42,344 nucleotides of DNA from Gammaproteobacteria bacterium (GTDB lineage: Bacteria; Pseudomonadota; Gammaproteobacteria; Pseudomonadales; Halieaceae). The translations under genes and the position numbers were made by a program. The stretch spans positions 1 through 42,344 of the forward strand of contig JAUICG010000039.1 of assembly GCA_030427485.1 (NCBI GenBank), read 5' to 3'. The notes below the pieces were generated by a model. The model was not told the origin of the DNA. It saw only the letters and a list, made by a program, of their open reading frames with translations, and did no database searches. Of the stretch, positions 1-8,272 are shown in pieces (position 1 is the stretch's first letter; every line of letters starts with the position of its first letter).

Positions 1-83
1 GACGCCAGCAGGCGGGCAAAGCCGGCGCCCAGGCCGGACGAGGCGCCGGTAACCAGCGCCGTCCTGCCGTCCAGCCGCCACAC
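1..83 (-). CDS. SDR-family oxidoreductase, N-terminal fragment (runs off the window)
   Basis: Reading the minus strand from about position 83 gives a short-chain dehydrogenase start, with LDGRTALVTGASSGLGAG carrying the Rossmann TGxxxGxG nucleotide-binding motif. The rest lies beyond base 1. The start is uncertain: a GTG at 83-81 is in frame, and a CTG at 101-99 would overlap the stop of the upstream hydratase gene and sits a few bases after an AGGAAG ribosome-binding sequence. Position directly behind the hydratase gene on the same strand suggests one operon, where it may oxidise a hydroxyacyl-CoA or alcohol intermediate. That substrate role is inferred from context only. Confidence 0.75.
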   Translation of the reverse strand, partial: MWRLDGRTALVTGASSGLGAGFARLLA

Positions 84-97
84 GCGCGGACGCTCGC

Positions 98-1069
98 TCA
101 GGGCTTCTTCCTGCCGGAACGGCTCAACCGCCACTCCGGCGGGTAGTTCATATCGTTGTTCTTGACGATATTGTTCAGCCCCTCATTGAACACATTGTCA
201 CCCAGCTGCACGTCGGCAACGCGGTCGTTCTTCATCAGCGGCAACAGGCCCTCCAGCCAACCCGTCAGCATGCTGCCGAGATATTCCCCGCGATACTGCT
301 TGTACATTTCGATATAGGTTTTCTGCGCGGTTACCGTGTCGACAGGGCGGGTGCGCGCGCAGGCCATTGCATACTTCTCCGTCTCGCTGGCAAGGTCTGC
401 CAGCGGCACCACACTGTTGATAAAGTTGCATTCCTGCATTTCCGCGGCAGTGAAGGGACGGCCGGTGAACAGCATCTCCTCGAACTTGCGCAGGCCCATC
501 ATCTCGATCCAGGTCCACATCCGGGGGCCCCAGCCCACGTAGCGAAACGCCGGATGCCCGAACAGCGCCTCGTCCGACGACACCACGAGGTCGGCGTCGC
601 CGGCCTGGTAGAAATGCCAGCCGTAGCAGTAGCCCTTGGCCTCGACGATGCTGATCTTCTTGAAATCCTGCAGCGACCGGCAGCCGGCCCGCGTCTTGGA
701 GTAGTGGTCGGTCAGCGTGTGCAGAAAACGGTAGGACTTCTTCGGCGGGTACTTCACGTCCGGGTCATCGATGCCGATCTCCCAGCGCAGGTCCACGTCC
801 TCGTCGCTCTCGGACAGCATGTCGGCCTGTTCCGGCAGGTCGCCGCCCGAGCCAAAATGTTCGCCCTCACCGCGTATCACCAGCACTTTCACGTCGTCGT
901 CGGTGTTCGCGCGGTGTATCAGGTCGCCGTACAGCTGCCGCATGCCCGCGGTGGTGGCGTTCTGCGCCTCGGGGCGGTCAAAGGTCAGGTAGGCGATCTT
1001 GTTCACCGTGTCCTTGTCGTAGCGGATAAACTGCTTCGCCTCTTCAATCAGGTCTTTATAGTCTTTCAT
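98..1069 (-). CDS. enoyl-CoA hydratase/isomerase (crotonase) family protein
   Basis: This 323-aa protein has the crotonase fold signatures: a first oxyanion-hole segment FGSGGDL near residues 72-78 and a second around GYCYGWHFYQAGDADLV (146-162), then an FGHPAFRYVGWGP stretch. It is longer than the usual 255-290 residues because of an acidic insertion (about 85-135) between the two oxyanion segments. The ATG at 1069 follows GAGAGGAAACAGCG, a good ribosome-binding site. In this family the enzyme hydrates, isomerises or hydrolyses CoA esters in the cytoplasm. The neighbouring CoA ligase, hot-dog hydratase and acyl-CoA dehydrogenases place it in a beta-oxidation-type pathway. The GWH in place of the usual GGG in the second loop and the insertion suggest a specialised substrate, possibly ring-opening chemistry, but that is inference. 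Confidence 0.85.
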   Translation of the reverse strand: MKDYKDLIEEAKQFIRYDKDTVNKIAYLTFDRPEAQNATTAGMRQLYGDLIHRANTDDDVKVLVIRGEGEHFGSGGDLPEQADMLSESDEDVDLRWEIGIDDPDVKYPPKKSYRFLHTLTDHYSKTRAGCRSLQDFKKISIVEAKGYCYGWHFYQAGDADLVVSSDEALFGHPAFRYVGWGPRMWTWIEMMGLRKFEEMLFTGRPFTAAEMQECNFINSVVPLADLASETEKYAMACARTRPVDTVTAQKTYIEMYKQYRGEYLGSMLTGWLEGLLPLMKNDRVADVQLGDNVFNEGLNNIVKNNDMNYPPEWRLSRSGRKKP

Positions 1070-1123
1070 CGCTGTTTCCTCTCGAGAGCTTGTCGTCAGT
1101 TTTATGCAATCATTGCAACGCGG

Positions 1124-2860
1124 TTAAACATCGACGCCGAGCCGCTTGCAGGCCTGCGCCCGGATTTCGGCCGTCTTGGCCTTTTCGTTGCCGGTCAGCG
1201 CGAAGTCCTCCTCGCTGAAAAACAGGATGCTGCGCGGCACCTTGTAGCTGGCCAGTTGCTCCCTGAGGAACGCGACGATCGCCTTCTCATCGAGCACCGT
1301 GCCGTCGACGGGTACAATACAGGACACGACGATTTCACTCAGCGTGTCGTGCGGAACCGGTACCGTCTGCGTGCGTTTCACCCCGGGATAGGTGGCGATA
1401 AGGTCATCCACCTCCTGCGGCGAGACGTTCGCGCCGCCGGTCTTGATGATGTCGTTGAGGCGTCCCTCCCAGAACAGGCGACCGCTGTGATCCACGTAGC
1501 CGCCATCTCCGGTACAGAAGTAGCCCTCGTCGTCGAAGGTCTCCTCAATCGTCTTGCCGATGTAGCCTGTCATCAGGGTGGGACCCTTGATGCAGATCTC
1601 GCCGCGCTCGCCGACGGCAACCGGCACCAGCGTCTGCGGGTCGACGATCTTGAGCAGGTTACCCGGCAGCGGCACACCGGCGCTGCCGGCGTATTCCTCG
1701 GGCGAGGTGTCGGCATCGAAGGACGTATTGATGGTCATGGTTTCCGTGGTACCAAAGGACATCGGCAGCATCCAGTCCGTGTCCACGGTGGGATGCTCCA
1801 CGATCAGTTCGCCGCGCGTCACGTAGCGCAGACTGCTCAGGTCGGCCTCCAGGTAGCCGGGCACCTGCTGCAAGCGCGCCCACTGGTGCGGCCTGCCGCT
1901 CATGAACGTGATGCGCTCCGCCTGTATCAGTTCGACGGTCGAGGCCGCCTCGAACAGCGGCTGCAGAATCACCGCGCCGCCGGTGGAGAACGCGACACCT
2001 ACGATCATCGAGACATTGCCGGACCAGAAAAAGCCGTTTCCCGTCCACGCCCGCGCCGGTTCCTTCACCGCCATCACCCGCGGCCAGCGCCACCACTGGA
2101 TGGCGAAGGCGCGCTGTGAATGGAGAATGCCCTTGGGCAGGCTGGTGGTCCCCGATGAAAAAAACAGGCCGCCGGCGTCCGCCGGGCTCACCGCGGCCGC
2201 CCTGGCGTTCACCACGTCGACCGCTACGCTGTCGGCCGATTGCAGGAACGCGTGCCAGTGCTCGAACGCCGCGCTCGCGTAGACTGCCGGGTCGCCCTCC
2301 TGTTCCGCCGTTACCCCCTCCAGACGGACCAGGCGGCGCAGGAACGGCAGGTTCGACGACGAGAGTTCACCCGGCGCGCTGGTTTGAATAGCGGGCTCCA
2401 ACTCGAGCAGCATCGCGGCGAAGTCCTTTTTCAGCACCCGGTCTTCAAACAGCAGGGTCGAGACCGCAGAGGTACTGAGCAGGTACTGCAATTCCGCTTT
2501 CGTGGAAAAGGTGCTGAGGGCGACGGCGACGCCGCCGGCCAGCGCCGTGCCAAACAATGCGGACAGATACTCCGGGCGGTTGGTCATCAGGATGCCGACC
2601 CGCGAATCCCTGCCCACCCCGGAGGCGATCAACGCGCGCGCCACCCGCCGGGATTGCTCCCAGAGATCTTGATAGCTCCAGCGCTCCACCGTGTCGCCGT
2701 GACGGAACACCACGGCCTCGCAGTCCGCGTAACGCTGGCAGACCTCGCGCAGGTAGCCGGCGATCGTGAGTGCGCCGATCCCCTCTTCCTCGTCCAGCGG
2801 TATACCGCGGACCAGGGACAGCGACGGATCGTCGATCACTGCGCGTTTGTCAGCCATCAT
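1124..2860 (-). CDS. AMP-dependent acyl-CoA synthetase/ligase
   Basis: A 578-aa ANL-superfamily adenylating enzyme. It shows the phosphate-binding loop SSGTTSLPKG, the SFGTTETM motif, the TGDGGYVDHSGRLFWEGR hinge region, IKTGGANVSPQEVDD, and a C-terminal GNEKAKT segment carrying the catalytic lysine. The family activates carboxylic acids with ATP to acyl-AMP and then to acyl-CoA. The N-terminal part resembles cyclohexanecarboxylate/medium-chain ligases more than benzoate ligases, though I cannot assign a substrate. Its ATG (2860, or the adjacent one at 2857) directly abuts the stop of the upstream hot-dog hydratase gene, so the two are translationally linked. It is the likely entry enzyme of the left catabolic block. 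Confidence 0.9.
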   Translation of the reverse strand: MMADKRAVIDDPSLSLVRGIPLDEEEGIGALTIAGYLREVCQRYADCEAVVFRHGDTVERWSYQDLWEQSRRVARALIASGVGRDSRVGILMTNRPEYLSALFGTALAGGVAVALSTFSTKAELQYLLSTSAVSTLLFEDRVLKKDFAAMLLELEPAIQTSAPGELSSSNLPFLRRLVRLEGVTAEQEGDPAVYASAAFEHWHAFLQSADSVAVDVVNARAAAVSPADAGGLFFSSGTTSLPKGILHSQRAFAIQWWRWPRVMAVKEPARAWTGNGFFWSGNVSMIVGVAFSTGGAVILQPLFEAASTVELIQAERITFMSGRPHQWARLQQVPGYLEADLSSLRYVTRGELIVEHPTVDTDWMLPMSFGTTETMTINTSFDADTSPEEYAGSAGVPLPGNLLKIVDPQTLVPVAVGERGEICIKGPTLMTGYIGKTIEETFDDEGYFCTGDGGYVDHSGRLFWEGRLNDIIKTGGANVSPQEVDDLIATYPGVKRTQTVPVPHDTLSEIVVSCIVPVDGTVLDEKAIVAFLREQLASYKVPRSILFFSEEDFALTGNEKAKTAEIRAQACKRLGVDV

Positions 2861-4123
2861 TCAGAACGGCAGTTCGACTTCGGCGGTGGCGCTGAGAATC
2901 ACTTCGCCGGTCTGCGTGGACTGCTGCACCTTCACCACCACCAACGGCATGCCGTAGGGTGACTGATCGATCTTCTCGATGACCTCGCCGTCCACGTAGG
3001 TCACGTCCCCTTCAAAGGCCGGGCTGCGAAACTGCGATTTCGTATGCCACAGGTAGCCGTCGTGGCCCGCCCAGTAAGCGACGTAGTCGTGGAACCACGC
3101 GCTCATCGAGGCGCCGTAGCCATAGGCGCCCCCCATGCCGACTTTCTCCGCCTTGTCGGCGTTGATATGGCCGCTGGAAGGGCCGTAGTAGAGCCCGTCC
3201 TTGTGCCGCGGGTCAATCAGGCCGGCCTCGTGGTCGTAGGTCATGTTCGCGTCGAAGCCGGCGTCCTCTTTGGCCGGATCGTACACCCCCTCCGGCGCGT
3301 TCCAGCGCCAGGTTCCCCAGATATTCTGGCGGTGGGCGCGGCACTCCAGCGCGAAGGTCACCACGGAGTGCGGGCCGATCACGCGCCGCGGCAATTTGTC
3401 TCCCACTTTCACCGCCTCGTAGTGCGGCGACCTGCCCTCGCGGTTGGACAGGATCCACTCCATGCGCACGCGCAGGATTTCATCCAGTTCCGCCGTCGTC
3501 CACTTTTTGGGTGCGCGGCTCTCCTTGTCGTACATACCGCGTTTGCGTGCCTCCTCGACGAGGTAGCGGATCGCCGTGGAGCGCTCCTTGGCGACCAGCG
3601 AGCCGTTCTGGTTGCGGTGCACGGTATCGCCGCGCGTGAACACGGTGGGGCCGGCAAACTGTGTATCGGCCACCTTGTAGCCGTCGAACCGGCGCCGCTG
3701 TACCAGTTTGTCGCCGGGGCGGATGGGCGTGCCGTAGAACCACCACTCCTCGCCGCCGAAGATCAGGTGCGAGCCCGGGATATTCCCGACACAGGCGGGG
3801 TGACAGCCGTGGCCGTAGTCCATCGCCACGGTGAAGGACTGCGGCGCGACGATACCGCCAAACCGGGACTCACGGGCGAACTCTTCCTGCCAGTGAATCG
3901 GGTTGGGGTAGTCCATCGCCTGCACCCAGCGGCGGATATCGGTGGCGTTGCAGGGATCCCACATCTCGGCAAAGATGACCGGCTTGCCGACCCACTTGTC
4001 GACATCGCTCAGGTCCAGCTCTGCCGCGCCCTGCTTCGCCGCGGGTTTCGCTTGGGCTTTGGCTTTCGCTTTTGCGCCCGCCGGGGTTTTGGCTTTTGCT
4101 TTTGATTTTGCTTTTGCTGGCAT
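2861..4123 (-). CDS. double hot-dog MaoC/FAS1-like hydratase with a Lys/Ala-rich N-terminal tail
   Basis: A 420-aa protein whose residues from about 40 on match the FAS1-like dehydratase/MaoC family: a first hot-dog half containing MDYPNPIHW followed by SRFGGIVAPQSF, which is the DxNPxH hydratase signature, and a second half ending in a SQFRSPAFEGDVTYVDGEV strand. The family hydrates enoyl-CoA thioesters. Unusually, residues 1-34 are an almost pure Lys/Ala tract (AKAKSKAKAK, AKAKAKAQAKPAAK), encoded by a run of imperfect AAAGC repeats. Such tails are known on histone-like and polyhydroxyalkanoate-granule proteins and are not expected on a hydratase. The start is fixed by the ATG at 4123; the next in-frame Met is much later. 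It abuts the ligase gene downstream. Confidence 0.85.
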   Translation of the reverse strand: MPAKAKSKAKAKTPAGAKAKAKAQAKPAAKQGAAELDLSDVDKWVGKPVIFAEMWDPCNATDIRRWVQAMDYPNPIHWQEEFARESRFGGIVAPQSFTVAMDYGHGCHPACVGNIPGSHLIFGGEEWWFYGTPIRPGDKLVQRRRFDGYKVADTQFAGPTVFTRGDTVHRNQNGSLVAKERSTAIRYLVEEARKRGMYDKESRAPKKWTTAELDEILRVRMEWILSNREGRSPHYEAVKVGDKLPRRVIGPHSVVTFALECRAHRQNIWGTWRWNAPEGVYDPAKEDAGFDANMTYDHEAGLIDPRHKDGLYYGPSSGHINADKAEKVGMGGAYGYGASMSAWFHDYVAYWAGHDGYLWHTKSQFRSPAFEGDVTYVDGEVIEKIDQSPYGMPLVVVKVQQSTQTGEVILSATAEVELPF

Positions 4124-4200
4124 GGGAAATACTCACTCTGTTGTCGGTTACATTTTTTATTCGCGCAGCGGCGCCAGCACGGCCAGGACGGTGTCCATCC

Positions 4201-5184
4201 CTAGCCGTTGACATTCACCACTATACGCCCGCGCACCTTGCCTTCCAGCAGTTCGGCGGCGGCCGGAATGGCCCCGGCGAGCCCGATCTCGGTGGCGATT
4301 ACATCCAGCTTGGCGACGTCCAGGTCGCTGGCCAGGCGATGCCAAGCGGCCAACCGGGGCTCACGGGGCGCCATCACGCTGTCGATGCCGAGCAGGGACA
4401 CCCCGCGCAGGATGAAAGGCGCAACGGACCCAGGAAAGTCCATGCCCTGCGCCAGGCCGCAGGCGGCGACCACGCCGCGATAGCGCGTCTGCGCACAGGC
4501 GTTCGCCAGGGTGTGGCTGCCGACAGAGTCGACCACGCCGGCCCAGCGCTCCTTCTGCATCGGCTTGCCGGCGGCGGCCAGCTCCGCGCGGTCGATAATG
4601 TCGGTCGCGCCAAGCCCCTTGAGATAGTCTGCCTCGGCGGCCTTGCCGGTGGCGGCCACCACCTGGAAACCCGCTTTGGTCAGCAGCGCGACAGCCACGC
4701 TGCCGACGCCACCGGTGGCCCCGGTGACCAGTATTTCACCCTGGTCGGGCGCGACACCGTGCTTGAGCAGCGCCTCCACACAGAGGCTGGCGGTATAGCC
4801 CGCGGTACCGATGGCCATCGCCTGGCGACTGTTGAATGCGGCGGGCAGCGGCACCAGCCAGTCGCCGTTCAGACGCGCTTTCTGCGCCAGCCCGCCCCAG
4901 TGCGTTTCGCCCACGCCCCAACCGTTGAGGACCACGGCGTCACCCGCCTTCCAGTCGGCGTGGCTGCTGGCACTGACCACACCGGCCAGGTCGATACCGG
5001 GTACCATCGGGAATTTGCGCACCACCGGGGAGCTGCCGGTAATGGCGAGCCCGTCCTTGTAATTGAGCGTCGAGTACTCGACGTCGACCGTCACGTCCCC
5101 CTCGGGCAGCTGCGCTTCGTCAATGTCGGTAAGCTCGACCGACTGGCCGGACTCGTCTTTACTGATCAGAATTCCTGAAAACAT
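4201..5184 (-). CDS. acuI: AcuI/YhdH-type MDR oxidoreductase (acryloyl-CoA reductase family)
   Basis: About 327 aa, a medium-chain dehydrogenase/reductase without the structural zinc site. It has the YSTLNYKDGLAITG N-terminal signature of the YhdH/AcuI group, a GIDLAGVV segment, and the NADPH-binding motif GATGGVGSVAVALL. The family reduces acrylyl-CoA or related 2-enoyl-CoA esters with NADPH, for example in dimethylsulfoniopropionate or propionate detoxification in marine bacteria. A GTG two codons upstream (5190) is an alternative start; I prefer the ATG at 5184. It is separated by 77 bp from the hot-dog hydratase gene and is on the same strand. The role here could be reduction of short enoyl-CoA products of side-chain or ring degradation. 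Confidence 0.87.
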   Translation of the reverse strand: MFSGILISKDESGQSVELTDIDEAQLPEGDVTVDVEYSTLNYKDGLAITGSSPVVRKFPMVPGIDLAGVVSASSHADWKAGDAVVLNGWGVGETHWGGLAQKARLNGDWLVPLPAAFNSRQAMAIGTAGYTASLCVEALLKHGVAPDQGEILVTGATGGVGSVAVALLTKAGFQVVAATGKAAEADYLKGLGATDIIDRAELAAAGKPMQKERWAGVVDSVGSHTLANACAQTRYRGVVAACGLAQGMDFPGSVAPFILRGVSLLGIDSVMAPREPRLAAWHRLASDLDVAKLDVIATEIGLAGAIPAAAELLEGKVRGRIVVNVNG

Positions 5185-5356
5185 AATCACTCACTTGTTG
5201 GGTATGAACGTTCGAGGCGCCGGGTCAACCGTCCGCGCACCACCACTACAGCCGTTTGAGGGCCAGGGGAGTGAGCGGAGAATAGTGCATACGCGGTTAA
5301 CCTTCTCCTCCGTTTATGCGATTCCATCGACAATCCACGCACGCCGTCCCGGGGGA

Positions 5357-6406
5357 TCAGGCGGTGCCCAGAAAGTGGTCTGCAATGGCAATTTCGTAGC
5401 CCTGCTCCGCGCTGCCGAGGTGCTCGTTGAGCATCGCGCGCTTGAGGAACAGATGGCAGGGGTGTTCGTCGGCCATGCCGATGCCGCCGTGCAGTTGCAG
5501 GGACTCCTCCGCCACGTTCAGGAACGTGGCGCAGGCGAGGTACTTTGCCTTGTGCGCAGTGTGCAGCGCACCCGCGTCGCCGGCTTCCGTGCTTATCGCG
5601 GCAAGGCTGTCCTGCAGCAGCGCCTCGGCCCCGGCCAGCCGTGTCTTGAGATCGGCGCAGCGGTGTTTCAGGGCCTGGAACAGCGCCAGCGGCCGCCCGA
5701 ACTGCCGGCGCGTCGCCAGGTGCTCGAGCGTCAGCGCCAGCAGTGCCGCGGCGCCGCCGATGGCATCCGCGGCCAGCGACAGGTCCCGCAGCGTGTGCAA
5801 TCGGCGCACCGCCGCGCGCGCCGCGTCGCCGCGCGCGAGTACCAGCTGCTCGGCCAGCGCCGCGTTATCGACGCGCAGGTCAAACAGGCGCCGGGTGACA
5901 TCCCAGGTGGCGCGCGACGTAATTTGCACGCCGGGTTGATCCAGCGCCAGCAGCAGCAGGCAGTCGTGGTCCGCAGTCCACAGCAGCACATGGCTCGCCC
6001 GGTCCGCCGACTGCACGGTGGCGGCGAGGCCGGACAGCGCGCCCGCCCCGCTTGCGAGCGTGAGCGCGGGGTCAGTCAGTGGCGCGGTGCCGAGTTCTCC
6101 GCTGCACAGGCGCTCCACCCAGGCAGCCCGTTCCGGCTCCGGCAGGTCGCTGTGGCAGACGGCATCCAGGCACAACGTGGCGGGCAGATAAGCCGCCTGC
6201 GACAGCCCGCCGCCCAGCTCGGTGTGCAGGCTGCAGGCGCCCTCGATGCCCAGACCGAGGCCGCCGAGGTGTTCCGGCACGGGCGCCAGCAACCACCCCA
6301 GTTCGACCAGCAGCGGCCAGAGCTTGTCCTCGCTCGCGGGCGTGCCCGTACCGGCAAGGACCTGGCGGGCGGAATCCCGCAATTCTCCCAGGTAATCGGT
6401 CATCAC
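5357..6406 (-). CDS. acyl-CoA dehydrogenase family protein, small subunit type
   Basis: A 349-aa acyl-CoA dehydrogenase homologue, shorter than the usual 380-400 residues. The C-terminal helical domain is recognisable (RRQFGRPLALFQALKHRCAD, then LQLHGGIGMADEHPCHLFLKR), while the N-terminal half is divergent and compact. Its start ATG overlaps the stop of the preceding full-length dehydrogenase gene by four bases (ATGA), indicating translational coupling. In steroid and other polycyclic degraders such adjacent unequal pairs form alpha2beta2 dehydrogenases in which only one subunit type carries a complete active site. This is a plausible but unproven reading here. It would oxidise an acyl-CoA with electrons passed to ETF. 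Confidence 0.85.
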   Translation of the reverse strand: MMTDYLGELRDSARQVLAGTGTPASEDKLWPLLVELGWLLAPVPEHLGGLGLGIEGACSLHTELGGGLSQAAYLPATLCLDAVCHSDLPEPERAAWVERLCSGELGTAPLTDPALTLASGAGALSGLAATVQSADRASHVLLWTADHDCLLLLALDQPGVQITSRATWDVTRRLFDLRVDNAALAEQLVLARGDAARAAVRRLHTLRDLSLAADAIGGAAALLALTLEHLATRRQFGRPLALFQALKHRCADLKTRLAGAEALLQDSLAAISTEAGDAGALHTAHKAKYLACATFLNVAEESLQLHGGIGMADEHPCHLFLKRAMLNEHLGSAEQGYEIAIADHFLGTA

Positions 6407-7605
6407 GCGGGCGACTCCAGCTGCCAGTTTTTCGGCTCCCGCGCCATCCCCAGCAGGCGCTCGGCGATAATATTGCGCTGGATCTCGTCGCTGCCGCCGG
6501 CGATGGACCAGTTGTAGGAGTTCATGAAGTCCAGCGTCCAGTTGCCCGTCTCCTGCGTGGCGCCGCGCATGAAGCCGGGGTCATACTGCCCCTGCAGGCC
6601 GCTGAGTCGGCGCCCCAGGGATACGAACTCGCGCAGCGTGCGCGAGTAGTGGAGCTTCACCATCGACGCGTCACCGGCGACCTCGGTACCCGAGATGCGT
6701 TTCAGCAGGTACTGGTCAGCCAGCGCGCAGGTTGCGTCGACGCGCGCGATCAGCGCGCCGAGATCGCGGCGCGCGGCACTGTCTCCCTCACACCGCCGCG
6801 CGCGCATGAGGTCGCGCAGCAGCGGCAGCGAGTAGCGCATGCGCTGGCTGAGTTCCACCAGCGTCAGCCCGCGTTCGGAGGCCAGGGTAGCCTGTGCCAC
6901 CGCCCAGCCGTTGCCCTCCTCCCCGACGCGATCCGTAACCGGCACTTCCACGTCATCAAAGAAAATCTCCGCGAACTCGTCGTCGCCGGTAATCTGCGAA
7001 ATGGGCCGTACCGAAACGCCTTTGGACTTCATGTCGAGCAACAGGTAGGTCAGGCCGGCCTGCGGCGGGCCCGACCGGTCGCTGCGCGCCAGCAGCAGGC
7101 AGCGGTCGGCGTACTGCGCCATGGTCGACCAGGTTTTCTGGCCGTTGATCACGTAGTGGTCGCCGCGTCGCTCGGCGCGTGTTTTCAGCGAGGCCAGATC
7201 AGAGCCCGCATTGGGCTCGGAAAAACCCTGGCACCAGATCTCACCGGCGAGAATGCCCGGGAGATAGCGCTCCCGCTGCTCCGCGGTGCCGCACTCCAGC
7301 AGCGTACAGGCCGCGTGATAGAGCGCGACGAAAAACAGTATCAGGCGCGGCGCGTCCGCGCGCGCGACCTCCTCGAAGATCACCTTCTGCTCGACCAGCG
7401 AGCGGCCGCCGCCAGGCCAGCCCTCGGGCCAGTGCGGCGTCGCATAGCCCGCCTCGGACAACTTCGCAAACCAGTCGCGCTGGGCACTGACAAACGACGC
7501 CTGGTCAGTGCCCGTCATCGCCTCGCGCCAGCCGGCGGGAACGTTTTCCCGCAGCCAGGCGCGCACCGCCATGCGCAGCGACCGGATATTTTCCTCTGAA
7601 TCCAT
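6403..7605 (-). CDS. acyl-CoA dehydrogenase, full-length subunit
   Basis: A 400-aa acyl-CoA dehydrogenase. The FAD/substrate-domain segment GFSEPNAGSDLASLKTRAERR and GQKTWSTMAQYADRCLL are typical of the long-chain/steroid-type FadE family, and the C-terminus has SIAGGSDEIQRNIIAERLLG, the FAD-contacting signature. I chose the ATG at 7605 behind an AGGGA box rather than the TTG one codon upstream. It overlaps the smaller dehydrogenase gene by four bases, so the two probably form a heteromeric enzyme. The gene is preceded by the 145-bp palindromic element, which separates it from the Rieske ferredoxin gene. Confidence 0.9.
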   Translation of the reverse strand: MDSEENIRSLRMAVRAWLRENVPAGWREAMTGTDQASFVSAQRDWFAKLSEAGYATPHWPEGWPGGGRSLVEQKVIFEEVARADAPRLILFFVALYHAACTLLECGTAEQRERYLPGILAGEIWCQGFSEPNAGSDLASLKTRAERRGDHYVINGQKTWSTMAQYADRCLLLARSDRSGPPQAGLTYLLLDMKSKGVSVRPISQITGDDEFAEIFFDDVEVPVTDRVGEEGNGWAVAQATLASERGLTLVELSQRMRYSLPLLRDLMRARRCEGDSAARRDLGALIARVDATCALADQYLLKRISGTEVAGDASMVKLHYSRTLREFVSLGRRLSGLQGQYDPGFMRGATQETGNWTLDFMNSYNWSIAGGSDEIQRNIIAERLLGMAREPKNWQLESPA

Positions 7606-7726
7606 CAACCGTCCCTGAACAGGTTCAAAAAATCGCAGCGGACAGGATACAGATAAACATCACTGTTGACCACCATTGATCCGACCTGTGAGTCCCCGGT
7701 GTCGAGAAGTAGCTAGACGGGGGTGT

Positions 7727-7871
7727 AGAATGCGGCTGGTAGACTTCAGTGAGACACCGGGGCGCCGGCCGCGCCAAAAAGCGCACATCCATGTGCAGGC
7801 GCGGCCGGCGAGGCTCGGGTGGCGACGTCCTGTCGCCACACGGTCTCACTGAAGTCTACCAGCCGCATTCT
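7727..7871. repeat. 145-bp nested palindromic element with perfect 29-bp terminal inverted repeats
   Basis: The left arm 7727-7755 and right arm 7843-7871 are perfect inverted copies over 29 bases (arm begins AGAATGCGGCTGGTAGACTT). Nested inside are a second perfect 13-bp inverted repeat (CGCCGGCCGCGCC at 7763-7775 against 7799-7811) whose loop holds a GCACAT/ATGTGC hairpin, and a GGCGAC/GTCGCC hairpin near 7821-7837. No open reading frame of note and no obvious target duplication is visible at the borders. It lies between two genes read in the same direction. Candidates are a miniature inverted-repeat element, a REP/BIME-like unit, or a structured RNA element that terminates or attenuates read-through. 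No second copy is visible in this window. Confidence 0.85.
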
Positions 7872-7904
7872 CCCTCGGACCAACCCACTTTTAACCAGGC
7901 TGCA

Positions 7905-8222
7905 CTAAGTCCCCAGGCTCACCTCGATCCAGTCATCCACCACCCGCACCTCATAAGTCGGAATCGGTTTCGTCGCCGGCAGGTCCAGCGCCTCGCCGGT
8001 GGCGAGGTCGAAGCGCGCGCCGTGCACCGGGCAGGTGATGCGGCAGTTGCGCACACGCCCGTTGAGCAGGGGTTTGGCCTGGTGGGAGCACAGTCCCGAC
8101 ACCGCGAACAGGCGGTCGTTGGCGTTGATCACCAGCACCCAGGTGTTATCCAGTTTCAGCGCCTTGCGGGAGCCCGGAGGCACGTCTGCAAGCGCGCAGA
8201 AGCGCGTGAACTCAGCCGACAA
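7905..8222 (-). CDS. Rieske-type [2Fe-2S] ferredoxin
   Basis: A 105-aa protein with a complete Rieske cluster site: Cys45-Ser-His47 in GLCSHQAKPL and Cys64-Pro-Val-His67 in ITCPVHGARFDL. The family carries electrons from a reductase to ring-hydroxylating oxygenases. The gene follows the oxygenase alpha-subunit gene by about 50 bp on the same strand, which makes the pair the electron carrier and terminal oxygenase of one multicomponent system. No reductase gene is present in the window, so that component must be shared or encoded elsewhere. Confidence 0.93.
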   Translation of the reverse strand: MSAEFTRFCALADVPPGSRKALKLDNTWVLVINANDRLFAVSGLCSHQAKPLLNGRVRNCRITCPVHGARFDLATGEALDLPATKPIPTYEVRVVDDWIEVSLGT

Positions 8223-8272
8223 ACCGGACGCCCCGCGGTCGTGCCGCCGCCAGTGTTATCGCCATCGCCCGT

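Noticed and set aside
554..2119. Long plus-strand open frame across the hydratase and ligase genes
   Set aside because: It is antisense to two genes with clear family motifs, has Arg/His/Gly-rich GC-driven composition and no recognisable domain. Several other long antisense frames (for example 34063-36156, 36314-38248, 10355-11578) are rejected for the same reason.
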